From Variovorax sp. PBL-E5 (lineage in GTDB: Bacteria; Pseudomonadota; Gammaproteobacteria; Burkholderiales; Burkholderiaceae_C), in the NCBI RefSeq assembly GCF_901827185.1, contig NZ_LR594671.1, forward strand, positions 4,738,001 to 4,802,000: a stretch of DNA of 64,000 nt, in the 5' to 3' direction. A program made the translations under genes and the position numbers. This document shows positions 45,289 through 59,133 of this stretch, piece by piece. Below the pieces are notes generated by a model. That model was not told the origin of the DNA. It saw only the letters and a program-made list of their open reading frames with translations, and ran no database searches. The stretch's first letter is position 1. Every line of letters begins with the position of its first letter.

Positions 45289-46898
45289 TCACATCCGGAA
45301 GATGCCGAACTTCGGCTCGGGGATCGGCGCGTTGCGCGCGGCGGCCAGGCCGAGCGCGAGCACGCGGCGCGTGTCGGCCGGATCGATAATGCCGTCGTCC
45401 CACAGCCGCGCGGTGGCGTAGTAGGGGTGGCCCTGGGCCTCGTACTGCTGGCGGATCGGCGACTTGAAGGCTTCTTCTTCTTCGGCGCTCCATTGCCCGC
45501 CCTTGCCTTCGATGCCGTCGCGCTTGACGGTGGCCAGCACGCTCGCGGCCTGCTCGCCGCCCATCACGCTGATGCGCGCGTTCGGCCACATCCAGAGGAA
45601 GCGCGGCGAGTAGGCGCGGCCGCACATGCCGTAATTGCCGGCGCCGAAGCTGCCGCCGATGATGATGGTGAACTTGGGCACGTTGGCGGTGGCCACGGCC
45701 GTCACCATCTTGGCGCCGTGGCGCGCGATGCCTTCGTTCTCGTACTTGCGCCCGACCATGAAGCCGGTGATGTTCTGCAGGAACACGAGCGCAATTTTGC
45801 GCTGGCAGCACAGCTCGATGAAGTGCGCGCCCTTCTGGGCCGATTCGGAAAACAGGATGCCGTTGTTGGCGACGATGCCGACCGGCATGCCCTCGATCTC
45901 GGCGAAGCCGCAGACCAGCGTGCTGCCGAAGCGCGCCTTGAACTCGTGGAACTCGCTGGCATCGACGATGCGGGCGATGATCTCGCGCACGTCGAAGGGC
46001 TTGCGCGTGTCGGTCGGGATCACGCCGTAGAGCTCCTCGGCGGCGAAGGCCGGCGTGCGCACAAGGGGGGTCGCGGGCGCCGCGGGCGCGCCTTCGTGGG
46101 CGTTGAGGTGGGCGATGGCCGAGCGCGCGAGCGCCAGCGCGTGCAGGTCGTTCTGCGCCAGGTGATCGGCCACGCCCGAAAGCCGCGTATGGACGTCGCC
46201 ACCGCCGAGGTCCTCGGCCGTGACGACCTCGCCGGTGGCCGCCTTCACCAGCGGCGGGCCGCCGAGAAAGATGGTGCCCTGGTTCTTGACGATGATCGAC
46301 TCGTCGCTCATCGCCGGCACGTAGGCGCCGCCGGCCGTGCACGAGCCCATGACCACGGCGATCTGCGCGATGCCCTGCGCGCTCATCTGCGCCTGGTTGT
46401 AGAAGATGCGGCCGAAGTGATCCCGATCGGGAAAGACCTCGTCCTGGTTCGGCAGGTTGGCGCCGCCCGAGTCCACGAGGTAGATGCAGGGCAGGCGGTT
46501 CTGCTCGGCGATCTCCTGCGCGCGCAGATGCTTCTTGACCGTCATCGGGTAGTAGGTGCCGCCCTTCACCGTCGCGTCGTTGCAGACGATCATGCAGTCG
46601 ACGCCGCTGACGCGGCCGATGCCGACGATCAGGCCCGCGCCGGGTGCGGCACCGTGGTACATCGCGTGGGCCGCGAGCGGAGCGACCTCGAGAAAGGGCG
46701 TGCCGGGGTCGAGCAGCTGCGCCACGCGATCGCGCGGCAGCAGTTTGCCGCGTGCGGTGTGCTTGCTGCGCGCGGCCTCGCCGCCGCCGGCCTCGACCTT
46801 GGCGAACTGCGCATGCAGGTCATCGACCAGCGCACGCATGGCCGTCGCGTTGGCCTGGAACTCCGCGGAGCGGGCGTTGAGTTTGGTTTCCAGTCGGG

Positions 46899-46902
<4 letters not shown>
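45289..46902 (-). CDS. liuB: 3-methylcrotonyl-CoA carboxylase, carboxyltransferase beta subunit
   Basis: A 537-residue carboxyltransferase that moves CO2 from biotin (on LiuD) to 3-methylcrotonyl-CoA. Family stretches are [45 protein letters not shown] and, near the C-terminus, [20 protein letters not shown]. The last one is typical of methylcrotonyl-CoA and related acyl-CoA carboxylases. The ATG overlaps the ligase stop (ATGA). Confidence 0.95.
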
Positions 46903-48602
<1,700 letters not shown>

Positions 48603-48634
48603 GTTTGTCTCCTTGATCCGGTCAAGCCCGCTTT

Positions 48635-49807
48635 CTACGCCGTCTCTGCGAACAACTCACGACCGATCAGCATGCGCCGGATCTCGCTGGTGCCGGCGCC
48701 GATCTCGTAGAGCTTGGCATCGCGCCACAGGCGCTCGACCGGAAAGTCCTTGGTATAGCCCACGCCGCCCAGCGCCTGGACCGCCTCGCCGGCCATCCAT
48801 GTCGCCTTCTCGGCCGAATAGAGGATGGCGCCCGCGGCGTCCTTGCGGAAGGTGCGCGCATGGTCCTTGCGGTCGCAGGCTTTGCCGACCGCGTAGACGT
48901 AGGCGCGCGTGGCCTGCCAGGTCGAGTACATGTCGGCCAGCTTGCCCTGCATCAGCTGGAACTCGCCGATGCTCTGGCCGAACTGCTTGCGCTCGTGGAC
49001 GAAGGGCAGCACCGCGTCCATGCAGGCGGCCATGATGCCCAGCGGCCCGCCCGAGAGCACCGCGCGCTCGTAGTCGAGGCCGCTCATCAACACCTTGGCG
49101 CCGGCACCTTCGCCGCCGAGCACGTTTTCTTCCGGCACCTCGCAGTTGTCGAAGTAGAGCGGGTAGGTGTTGGAGCCGCGCATGCCGAGCTTGTCGAGCT
49201 TGGTGCCGGCCGAGAAGCCCGCGAAGCCCTTCTCGACGATGAAGGCCGTCATGCCGCGGGCACCCATCTCGGGCTCGGTCTTGGCGTAGATCACGAGCGT
49301 GTCGGCATCGCCGCCGTTGGTGATCCACATCTTGCCGCCGTTGAGCACGTAGCGGTCGCCCTTCCTCTCGGCGCGCAGCTTCATGCTGACCACGTCGGAG
49401 CCGGCGTTGGGCTCGCTCATGGCCAGGGCGCCGACGTGCTCGCCGCTGACCAGCCGGGGCAGGTATTTCGTCTTCTGCGCCTCGCTGCCGTTGCGGTGGA
49501 TCTGGTTGACGCACAGGTTGGAGTGCGCGCCGTACGACAAGCCGACCGAGGCCGAGGCGCGCGAGACTTCCTCCATCGCCACGATGTGCGCAAGGTAGCC
49601 GAGCCCGGTGCCGCCGAATTCTTCCTTCACCGTCATGCCGTGCAGGCCGAGTTCGCCAAGCTTCTTCCAGAGGTCGGGCGGAAACAGGTTGTCGCGGTCG
49701 ATGTCGGCCGCGCGCGGCGCGATCTCGTTGGCGGCGAAATCCTGGATCGCGTCGCGCAGCGCGTCGACGGTGTCGCCCAGGTCGAAATTCAGGCCGGGAT
49801 CGTGCAT
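48635..49807 (-). CDS. liuA: Isovaleryl-CoA dehydrogenase
   Basis: A 390-residue FAD enzyme that oxidises isovaleryl-CoA to 3-methylcrotonyl-CoA, the entry step of the pathway. The catalytic Glu is in the middle of the chain ([12 protein letters not shown]), which is the special position of isovaleryl-CoA dehydrogenase, not the C-terminal place of other acyl-CoA dehydrogenases. [11 protein letters not shown] and MWITNGGDA form the FAD/substrate site. The start has AGGAG 8 bp upstream. First gene of the operon, divergent from an AraC gene. Confidence 0.96.
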   Translation of the reverse strand: MHDPGLNFDLGDTVDALRDAIQDFAANEIAPRAADIDRDNLFPPDLWKKLGELGLHGMTVKEEFGGTGLGYLAHIVAMEEVSRASASVGLSYGAHSNLCVNQIHRNGSEAQKTKYLPRLVSGEHVGALAMSEPNAGSDVVSMKLRAERKGDRYVLNGGKMWITNGGDADTLVIYAKTEPEMGARGMTAFIVEKGFAGFSAGTKLDKLGMRGSNTYPLYFDNCEVPEENVLGGEGAGAKVLMSGLDYERAVLSGGPLGIMAACMDAVLPFVHERKQFGQSIGEFQLMQGKLADMYSTWQATRAYVYAVGKACDRKDHARTFRKDAAGAILYSAEKATWMAGEAVQALGGVGYTKDFPVERLWRDAKLYEIGAGTSEIRRMLIGRELFAETA

Positions 49808-49851
49808 GGGTTGTCTCCTGAGTGGCAGGCCGGTGTTGGCGCGAAAGCCGC

Positions 49852-49896
49852 AGCTTACGCCGTGTGCCGTTGCATTTGGCGCCACAATGGTTGCAT
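49852..49896. promoter_or_regulatory. liuA promoter region with 21-bp-spaced direct repeats (AraC-type operator)
   Basis: GTTGCAT occurs at 49869-49875 and again at 49890-49896, exactly 21 bp apart (two helical turns) in the same orientation, the usual layout of AraC-family sites. On the liuA strand a TAAGCT (49852-49857) serves as -10; the -35 position beside the first repeat is weak, as expected for an activator-dependent promoter. Confidence 0.6.
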
Positions 49897-49923
49897 ATCG
49901 TGCCGTCGACTCTGCCTTCCTCC

Positions 49924-50955
49924 ATGCCCTCGTCGCTGCTGCGCCCGGCCGGCCGTGCAGCCACACCGATGGCCTTCGTGCGAGCGATCGTGGGGGGCTA
50001 CGAGCGCTACGGCCTCGATCCCTCCGAGGCCCTGGCACGGGCACATATCGCGCCGCGCGATCTGGCGCGACCGCAGGCGCGCGTGACGGCGGCGCAGTTC
50101 GAGGCGCTGTCGGGCCACGCGATGCAGCAGCTCGACGACGAGGCGCTCGGCTGGTTCTCGCGCCGCCTGCCCTGGGGCAGCTACGGCATGCTGTGCCGCG
50201 CCTCGCTGAGCTCACCCGACCTGGGCGTCGCGATCAAGCGCTGGTGCCGGCATCTGCGGCTGCTCACGGACGACATCGTGCTCGACCTCAAGGTGGCGGG
50301 CGGCGTGGCGACGGTGTCGATCACCGAGCATCGCGCGCTCGGTGCGTTCCGCGAGTTCTGCCTGGTCTCCAATCTGCGCTTCCTGCACGGGTACGCGTGC
50401 TGGGTCATCGATTCGCGCGTCTCGCTGCGCGCCGCCGCCTTTCCCTTCGAGGCGCCGCCGCACCAGGACGCCTATCCGCTGATGTTCGGCGGCACGCTGC
50501 ACTTCGGCGCCGCACGGGCGAGCTACAGCTTCGACGAGCGCTATCTCGCATTGCCGCTGCAGCGCGACGAACGCGCGCTGCGCACGATGCTGCGGCGCGC
50601 GCTCCCGCTCACGGTGCTGCAGTACCGCCGCGACCGGCTGCTCGGCCAGCGCGTGCGCGAGTTGCTGCGCATGCGTGGCGGCGAGATGGCCAATGCGGCA
50701 TCGCTGGCGGCGATGCTGAACCTGTCCAGCCGCACGCTGCACCGCCAATTGCTCGAGGAGGGCAGCTCGCTGCAGGCCCTGAAGGACGAGGTGCGCCACG
50801 AGCAGGCCGCGGAACAGCTGCGGCGCACCGATCGGCCGATCAAGCAGATCGCCCTGGCGGTCGGATTCCGCAACGAGAAGAGCTTTTCGCGCGCCTTTCG
50901 CGCCTGGGCCGGCATGACGCCCGGTGCGTTCCGGCGCGCGGGTGGCATCACGTAA
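49924..50955 (+). CDS. AraC family transcriptional regulator
   Basis: A 343-residue regulator with an N-terminal Arabinose_bd-like domain ([19 protein letters not shown] start) and a C-terminal double HTH (about 245-340: [17 protein letters not shown], then [28 protein letters not shown]). This is the OruR/ArgR-like AraC subgroup. ATG 49924 is selected; an earlier ATG at 49822 would run through the shared promoter. Divergent from liuA, so it probably activates the liu operon. Confidence 0.92.
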   Translation: MPSSLLRPAGRAATPMAFVRAIVGGYERYGLDPSEALARAHIAPRDLARPQARVTAAQFEALSGHAMQQLDDEALGWFSRRLPWGSYGMLCRASLSSPDLGVAIKRWCRHLRLLTDDIVLDLKVAGGVATVSITEHRALGAFREFCLVSNLRFLHGYACWVIDSRVSLRAAAFPFEAPPHQDAYPLMFGGTLHFGAARASYSFDERYLALPLQRDERALRTMLRRALPLTVLQYRRDRLLGQRVRELLRMRGGEMANAASLAAMLNLSSRTLHRQLLEEGSSLQALKDEVRHEQAAEQLRRTDRPIKQIALAVGFRNEKSFSRAFRAWAGMTPGAFRRAGGIT

Positions 50956-51119
50956 GAACTTCGACGTACAAACAGCCGCTGTACCTTTTTGACATGGCCA
51001 CGATCGTCCGGAGGCTTTAAGCTCGCAGGCTGGGCCGTTCGTGAAAAAGTGTGAGCTAACGCCTTCGGCCTAAGCCTTCTGCGCGGATATTCACCCCGTT
51101 CCGGCCCTACGATCGACCC

Positions 51120-51320
51120 ATGCAAGTTCCCGACACCGACACCTCCGAATACGCTGCGCTCATCGAGTTCGTCGCCACCTCCGGCCGCTCGCGCAGCCAT
51201 CCCTCGGTGATCGAGAACGCCGGTGAACTGATCGCCAACATGTGGTCGACCCGGGCCAAGGCCATGACCCAGTCGCTCGCCACCATGGCGAAGGCCGCCA
51301 TGCACGGCAACGCCCGCTGA
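51120..51320 (+). CDS. Small hypothetical protein (66 aa)
   Basis: An open frame of 66 residues with balanced amino-acid use, an acidic N-terminus (MQVPDTDTSEY) and a helix-prone C-terminus (GELIANMWSTRAKAMTQSL). No known family. Codon third positions are GC-rich as in real genes here. A ribosome site is not evident, so the call is moderate. It lies between AraC and the reverse HAD gene; 164 bp upstream hold a TTGACA (about 50994) but no clear partner box. Confidence 0.5.
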   Translation: MQVPDTDTSEYAALIEFVATSGRSRSHPSVIENAGELIANMWSTRAKAMTQSLATMAKAAMHGNAR

Positions 51321-51339
51321 ACGGACCCCGCTTCGGAAC

Positions 51340-52035
51340 TCAGGCCGTCGCGGCAAAACGCCATGCGGCCAGCAGCGCCGGCAGCTGCGTCATGTCACTG
51401 AACACCTGGGCCACGCCGACGCCGAGCAGCGCCTGCGGATCGCTGTGCCCGAGGTTGCCCGGGCTGTAACCGAACACCGTCGCGCCGGCAGCGATGCCCG
51501 CCACCGCACCCGTCACCGTGTCCTCGACGACCGCGCAGCGCGCCGGCGCGACGCCCAGCGCAGCCGCCGCGGCCAGGTACACGTCGGGGGCCGGCTTGGA
51601 GCGCGGCATCTCGTGGCCGCTGAAGATGCGGCCGGCGAAGCAGTCGAGGATGCCGATCTTGTCGAGCTGCAGCTCGACCTTGTGCCGGTCGGCGCCGGAC
51701 GCGCAGGCGATGCGGCCGTCGAGCGCGCCGTGCAGCGCACGCACGGCCTCGGGCGCATGAGGAATCGCCACCAGGTCGCGCTCGAGCGCTTCATTGCGGC
51801 GGCCGCGGAACTCGCTCAGCCACTCGGGCGTCAGCGCGAAGCCGGTCTTGGCCTCGATCAGCGCGTCCGCGTCCTTCACGGCCTTGCCGGTGAAGACTCG
51901 CATGCACTCGTCGACGCTCAAGCGCCAGCCGAGTTCGCCGAGCATGTCGGCCAGCACGCGGTTGGTGATCGGCTCGGAGTCGACCAGCACGCCGTCGCAG
52001 TCGAACAGCACGGCGTCGAAGGGGATGGGCATCAT
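51340..52035 (-). CDS. HAD-superfamily hydrolase (phosphoglycolate-phosphatase/beta-PGM type)
   Basis: A 231-residue HAD subfamily IA phosphatase. Motif I FDCDGVLVDSE (nucleophile Asp12, acid Asp14), motif II ASGAD, the lysine in RSKPAPDVYL (motif III) and EDTVTGAVAG (motif IV). CDGVLVDSEP is common in YieH/YqaB/beta-phosphoglucomutase-like enzymes. Substrate unknown; 6-phosphogluconate or sugar phosphates are possible. It ends close to the convergent small gene; thiC upstream is 29 bp away, so it may be the second gene of the thiC transcript. Confidence 0.9.
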   Translation of the reverse strand: MMPIPFDAVLFDCDGVLVDSEPITNRVLADMLGELGWRLSVDECMRVFTGKAVKDADALIEAKTGFALTPEWLSEFRGRRNEALERDLVAIPHAPEAVRALHGALDGRIACASGADRHKVELQLDKIGILDCFAGRIFSGHEMPRSKPAPDVYLAAAAALGVAPARCAVVEDTVTGAVAGIAAGATVFGYSPGNLGHSDPQALLGVGVAQVFSDMTQLPALLAAWRFAATA

Positions 52036-52064
52036 GCGTCGATGGTACCAACCCCTCCTCAGCC

Positions 52065-55140
<3,076 letters not shown>

Positions 55141-55152
55141 GGTCGATGCGCT

Positions 55153-55974
55153 CTATTCCCCTTGCAAGGGGTGCTCGGCCGGCCGCGTCGCCGCGTTGTG
55201 GGCCGGCGCCGGGCTGTGCAGGTCGATGTCGGAATAGTAGGCCAGGCCATGGCCGTGCGTGTTGTCCGCGTCGGCCGAGACGGCCACCGCGACCACGTCG
55301 GGCAGCGTACCGCTGGCCTCGTCGCCGAAGGCACGCCGGTAGTCGGCCAGCAGATGGCGGCTTTCGCCCACCCAGGCGCCCGGCGTCGGCGCGGCGCCGG
55401 ATTCCAGCACGATCATGCGCATGCGCTTGGTGAAGGCGTTCGCGAGCTCCGTGCCCTTGGGCTCCTTGTTGTCCCATACGTAGCACAGGGCCTCGCTGGG
55501 AACGTCCTCGCCGGTCGCGCGGCGCGCCAATGCGAGGCTGGTGCGCTCGCCCAGCGAGAGCTTGGAGGTCGGCAGGTCGAAGAAGACGCAGAGCTTGGCC
55601 GCGCCGTCATCGCCGGCGCGCGTGCGCAGGTCGGCGCCGGCCACGAACTCGTCCACTCGCCAGCGCCAGGCCAGCGTGGTGCTGGCATCGAGCGGTGTTT
55701 GCGTGGCATGCACCAGGTTGCCGTAGGACTGGTCGGCCTCGACCTTGAGCACCCGCCGGCCGTCCTGCTGCACGACTTCGAAGTGCGTGAGCGTCTTGTT
55801 CGGCAGGCCGCTGAAGTGCCACGGCTCGGGCGGCTGCGCGCCCTGGCTGGTCGAGAAGCGCGCCAGCGGCACGCCGTCGTCCGCGCGCGCGGCCGGCGCG
55901 GCAGCCCACAGGGCCAGCGCCAGCAGCGGCAGGGCCAGCGCATTCCACGACGGACGAGAGACGGGTTGCATCAT
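55153..55974 (-). CDS. DUF3047 secreted protein
   Basis: A 273-residue protein with a signal peptide (SWNALALPLLALALWAAAPAARA, cut before DDGV). The mature part holds LAWRWRVDEFV, FDLPTS and YVWDN, and near the end DADNTHGHGLAYYSDIDL, all typical of DUF3047, a beta-rich carbohydrate-binding-like fold of unknown role. ATG at 55974 or at 55971 gives almost the same protein; GGGGCT lies just upstream. A possible promoter lies about 60 bp upstream (TGACAC, TATTTA, 19 bp apart). Confidence 0.85.
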   Translation of the reverse strand: MMQPVSRPSWNALALPLLALALWAAAPAARADDGVPLARFSTSQGAQPPEPWHFSGLPNKTLTHFEVVQQDGRRVLKVEADQSYGNLVHATQTPLDASTTLAWRWRVDEFVAGADLRTRAGDDGAAKLCVFFDLPTSKLSLGERTSLALARRATGEDVPSEALCYVWDNKEPKGTELANAFTKRMRMIVLESGAAPTPGAWVGESRHLLADYRRAFGDEASGTLPDVVAVAVSADADNTHGHGLAYYSDIDLHSPAPAHNAATRPAEHPLQGE

Positions 55975-56134
55975 GAGCCCCGAAGTGTGGGCGCAATTCG
56001 ACGCGAGATAAATACGCCAAAAGGAATCGCTCTGTGTCACCCAAAGAGACAATCGACGGCAGGCTGCTATCGAAGTCGTAGCACGCAGCGAAGGCCCGGG
56101 CCATTCTCTCGCCGCTTTTGGCGGCCGGCGGCCT

Positions 56135-56572
56135 TCAGCGCAGATCGCCGTCGACGTAATACCAGCGGTCGAGCGTGCCGTCGTTCTCGCGCACGAAACG
56201 GCTGCGCTCGTGCAGCCGGCTCGCGACACCGGCGCTGCTGCGCTGGCGCGCCACGAACTCGACCTCGGCATGGTCGGCATCCAGCACCGAACGGGACCGC
56301 AGGTCGAGGCCGAGCCATTTCACGCCGGGTTCGAAACTGACCGCGGCAGGCCGCGTCGACGCATGCCAGGTCGCCAGCAGGTAGTCGGCCCGTTCGCGCA
56401 CGAAGGCGGTGTAACGCGAGCGCATCAACGACTCGGCATCCGGCGCCGGCGTCTGATCGAAGTCGTCCAGGTAGCGCCCGCAGCATTGGGTGTAAGCCAG
56501 CGGCAGCTCCCGCCGATCGCGGCGCCCGCAGGGACAGGGGGCGCGGGCGGGGCTGGTGGACGGTGAGGGCAT
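56135..56572 (-). CDS. YchJ family protein (UPF0225)
   Basis: A 145-residue protein. The N-terminus has a SEC-C-like zinc site, CPCG followed by QCCGRYL (about 13-32), then the SNF/NTF2-like core with LMRSRYTAFV and YLLATWH, and ERSRFVREN near the end. Typical YchJ; role unknown, maybe protein or nucleotide binding. Single gene, 79 bp downstream of the acyl-CoA dehydrogenase. Confidence 0.9.
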   Translation of the reverse strand: MPSPSTSPARAPCPCGRRDRRELPLAYTQCCGRYLDDFDQTPAPDAESLMRSRYTAFVRERADYLLATWHASTRPAAVSFEPGVKWLGLDLRSRSVLDADHAEVEFVARQRSSAGVASRLHERSRFVRENDGTLDRWYYVDGDLR

Positions 56573-56651
56573 GGCAATCGATGGATGGCGAGGGATTCAG
56601 CCTCCATTGTGCAGACCCTCGCACAAACCCTGAGAGCGCCCCCGCCGCCGC

Positions 56652-57782
56652 TCAGGCCAGCGCGCGCTGAATCAGCAGCTTCTGGATGTCCGAGGTGCCT
56701 TCGTAGATCTGGCACACGCGCACGTCGCGGTAGATGCGTTCGAGCGGAAAATCGTTCACGTAGCCATAGCCGCCGAGCGTCTGGATCGCCGCGCTGCACA
56801 CGCGCTCGGCCATCTCGCTGGCGAAGAGCTTGGCCATGGCGGCTTCCTTCAGGCAGGGCCGGCCCGCATCGCGCAGGCTCGCCGCATGCCAGATGAGCTG
56901 ACGCGCGGCTTCGAGTTGCGTCGCGCACTCGGCCAGCCGAAAGCCCACGGCCTGCTGGTCGAAGATCGCGCCGCCGAAGGCCTGCCGCTCCTTGGCATAG
57001 GCCAGTGCGACGTCGAAGGCGCTGCGCGCCATGCCCACGCTCTGGGCGGCGATCCCGATGCGGCCGCCCTCCAGCGCGCCGAGCGCGATCTTGTAGCCCT
57101 CGCCTTCCTGGCCGATCAGGTTCCCGGCCGCGATGCGGCAGCCGTCGAAATTGATCTGCGCGGTGTCGCTCGAATGCTGGCCCAGCTTGTCTTCCAGCCG
57201 CGCGACGTGGTAGCCCGGCGCGTCGGTCGGCACGATGAAGGCGCTCATGCCGCGCTTGCCCGCGCCCTTGTCGGTGACCGCGATGACGATCGCGACCTGC
57301 CCGTTCCTGCCGCTGGTGATGAATTGCTTGACGCCGTCGATCACCCAGCCGTCGCCATCCTTGCGCGCGGTGGTGCGCAGCGACGACGCATCGCTGCCGG
57401 CCTGCGGCTCGGTCAGGCAGAAGGCGCCGAGCATCTGCCCGCGTGCGAGCGACTGCAGCCATTTCTTCTTCTGCTCGGCATTGCCGTAGCGCATGAGGAT
57501 CGCGTTGACCGGACAGTTGGTCACGCTGATCGCGGTGCTGGTGCCGCCGTCGCCGGCCGCGATCTCCTCGAGCACCAGCGCCAGCGTCACGTAGTCGAGG
57601 CCGGCGCCGCCGTCCTCCTCGGGCACGCAGATGCCGTAGGCGCCGAGCGCCGCCAGGCCCGCATGGGCTTCTTTCGGGAAGCTGTGCTCGCGATCCCAGC
57701 GCGGCGCATGGGGCCAGAGTTCGGCCTGCGCGAAGTCGCGCACGGCGTCGCGGATCGCTTCCTGGTCGGCGTTCAGCAGCAT
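56652..57782 (-). CDS. Acyl-CoA dehydrogenase
   Basis: A 376-residue short/medium-chain flavoenzyme. CLTEPQAGSDASSL and VIDGVKQFITSG bind FAD and substrate, and the catalytic Glu is in the C-terminal QIYEGTSDIQKLL, the standard position (unlike LiuA). QTLGGYGYVNDFPLERIYRD is typical. Behind a thiolase gene (25-bp gap); together they could finish degradation of short acyl-CoA such as those from leucine or isoleucine. Confidence 0.93.
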   Translation of the reverse strand: MLLNADQEAIRDAVRDFAQAELWPHAPRWDREHSFPKEAHAGLAALGAYGICVPEEDGGAGLDYVTLALVLEEIAAGDGGTSTAISVTNCPVNAILMRYGNAEQKKKWLQSLARGQMLGAFCLTEPQAGSDASSLRTTARKDGDGWVIDGVKQFITSGRNGQVAIVIAVTDKGAGKRGMSAFIVPTDAPGYHVARLEDKLGQHSSDTAQINFDGCRIAAGNLIGQEGEGYKIALGALEGGRIGIAAQSVGMARSAFDVALAYAKERQAFGGAIFDQQAVGFRLAECATQLEAARQLIWHAASLRDAGRPCLKEAAMAKLFASEMAERVCSAAIQTLGGYGYVNDFPLERIYRDVRVCQIYEGTSDIQKLLIQRALA

Positions 57783-57807
57783 GATGGGGCGGGCCTCGTT
57801 CGGTTCG

Positions 57808-58992
57808 TCAGAGCAGTTCGATCGCCACCGCGGTGCCTTCGCCGCCGCCGATGCACAGCGTCGCGACGCCGCGCTTCTTGCCGCGTTGCTGCAGCGCATG
57901 GATCAGCGTGACCATGATGCGCGCGCCGCTGGCGCCGATCGGATGGCCCAGTGCGCAGGCGCCGCCGTGCACGTTGACGATGTCGTGCGCCACCGAAAGC
58001 TCGTGCATCAGCGCCATCGGCACCACGGCAAAGGCCTCGTTGACTTCCCACAGGTCGACGTCCTTCACCCCCCAGCCGGTCTTCTTGAACAGCTTGGCGA
58101 CGGCACCGACCGGCGCGGTCGAGAACCACTCGGGTTGCTGCGCGTGCGTGGCGTGCCCGACCAGGCGCGCGATCGGCTTCACGCCCAGGCGCCTGGCGCT
58201 GCTCTCGGTCATCATCACCAGCGCCGCGGCGCCGTCGTTGATCGACGAGCTCGATGCGGCGGTGATGGTGCCGCCGTCCTTCTTGAAGGCGGGCTTGAGC
58301 GTCGGGATCTTGTCGAGCTTGACCTTGCCCGGGCCTTCGTCGATGGCGATCACGGTCTCGCCGCTGCGGCCCTTGACCGTGACCGGCGCGATCTCGGCCT
58401 TGAAGGCACCCGACGCGGTGGCGGCCTTGGCGCGCTCCACGCTGGCAATCGCGAAAGCGTCCTGCTGTTCGCGCGTGAACTTGTACTTGGCGGCGCAGTC
58501 CTCGCCGAAGGTGCCCATCGAGCGGCCCGGCTGGTACGCGTCCTCGAGGCCGTCGAGCATCATGTGATCGAAGATGCGGTCGTGGCCCATGCGGTAGCCG
58601 CCGCGGCCCTTGAGCATCAGGTAGGGCGCGTTGGTCATGCTTTCCATGCCGCCGGCCACCATCACTTCGTGCGTGCCCGCGAGCAGCATGTCGTGCGCGA
58701 GCATCGCGGCCTTCATGGCCGAGCCGCACATCTTGCTGAGCGTGACGGCCCCGGCGCTGTCGGGCAGGCCGCCCTTGTACGCCGCCTGGCGCGCCGGCGC
58801 CTGACCCTGGCCGGCCATCAGGCAGTTGCCGAACAGCACCTCGCCGACCGCGTCGGCCGTGATGCCGGCGCGCTCGACCGCCGCCTTGATGGCGACGCCG
58901 CCGAGATCGTGCGCGGCCAGAGAAGAAAAGTCGCCCTGGAAACCGCCCATGGGGGTGCGGGCGGCGCCGACGATGACGATGGATTCATTCAT
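57808..58992 (-). CDS. Acetyl-CoA C-acetyltransferase (thiolase)
   Basis: A 394-residue thiolase that cleaves or forms acetoacetyl-CoA. Nucleophile Cys89 is in LSKMCGSAMKA, NEAFAVVP and the GGACALGHPIGASGAR segment hold the catalytic His residues, and the second Cys is in ATLCIGGGEGTA. AAGGAG lies 8 bp before the ATG. It probably consumes acetoacetate-derived acetoacetyl-CoA from the liu pathway or methylacetoacetyl-CoA. A 98-bp repeat lies between this gene and aceK. Confidence 0.94.
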   Translation of the reverse strand: MNESIVIVGAARTPMGGFQGDFSSLAAHDLGGVAIKAAVERAGITADAVGEVLFGNCLMAGQGQAPARQAAYKGGLPDSAGAVTLSKMCGSAMKAAMLAHDMLLAGTHEVMVAGGMESMTNAPYLMLKGRGGYRMGHDRIFDHMMLDGLEDAYQPGRSMGTFGEDCAAKYKFTREQQDAFAIASVERAKAATASGAFKAEIAPVTVKGRSGETVIAIDEGPGKVKLDKIPTLKPAFKKDGGTITAASSSSINDGAAALVMMTESSARRLGVKPIARLVGHATHAQQPEWFSTAPVGAVAKLFKKTGWGVKDVDLWEVNEAFAVVPMALMHELSVAHDIVNVHGGACALGHPIGASGARIMVTLIHALQQRGKKRGVATLCIGGGEGTAVAIELL

Positions 58993-59035
58993 GAGTTCAC
59001 TCCTTCATTCAATATCACTTACACACAATCCAATA

Positions 59036-59133
59036 CCCCAAAGACCGCGGATCCGGCTTTGCCGGTCCGCCGGTGTTGCCCCCGGCAGGGGGTAGGCGGA
59101 GCGGCACGAAGTGCGCGCAGCCTGGGGGCGAGC
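59036..59133 (-). repeat. 98-bp interspersed repeat, copy 2
   Basis: Copy 2 reads from 59133 leftward; its first base is the G of the aceK TAG stop. It includes CCCCC-TGC-CGGGGG and CCGGC-AAA-GCCGG hairpins and aligns gap-free with the copy at 35995-36092. Same relation to the upstream gene as copy 1. Confidence 0.85.

Noticed and set aside
49808..49923. Possible LiuR palindrome before liuA
   Set aside because: I looked for TTTACGTTAACG-like sequence on both strands and found none; only the GTTGCAT direct repeats.
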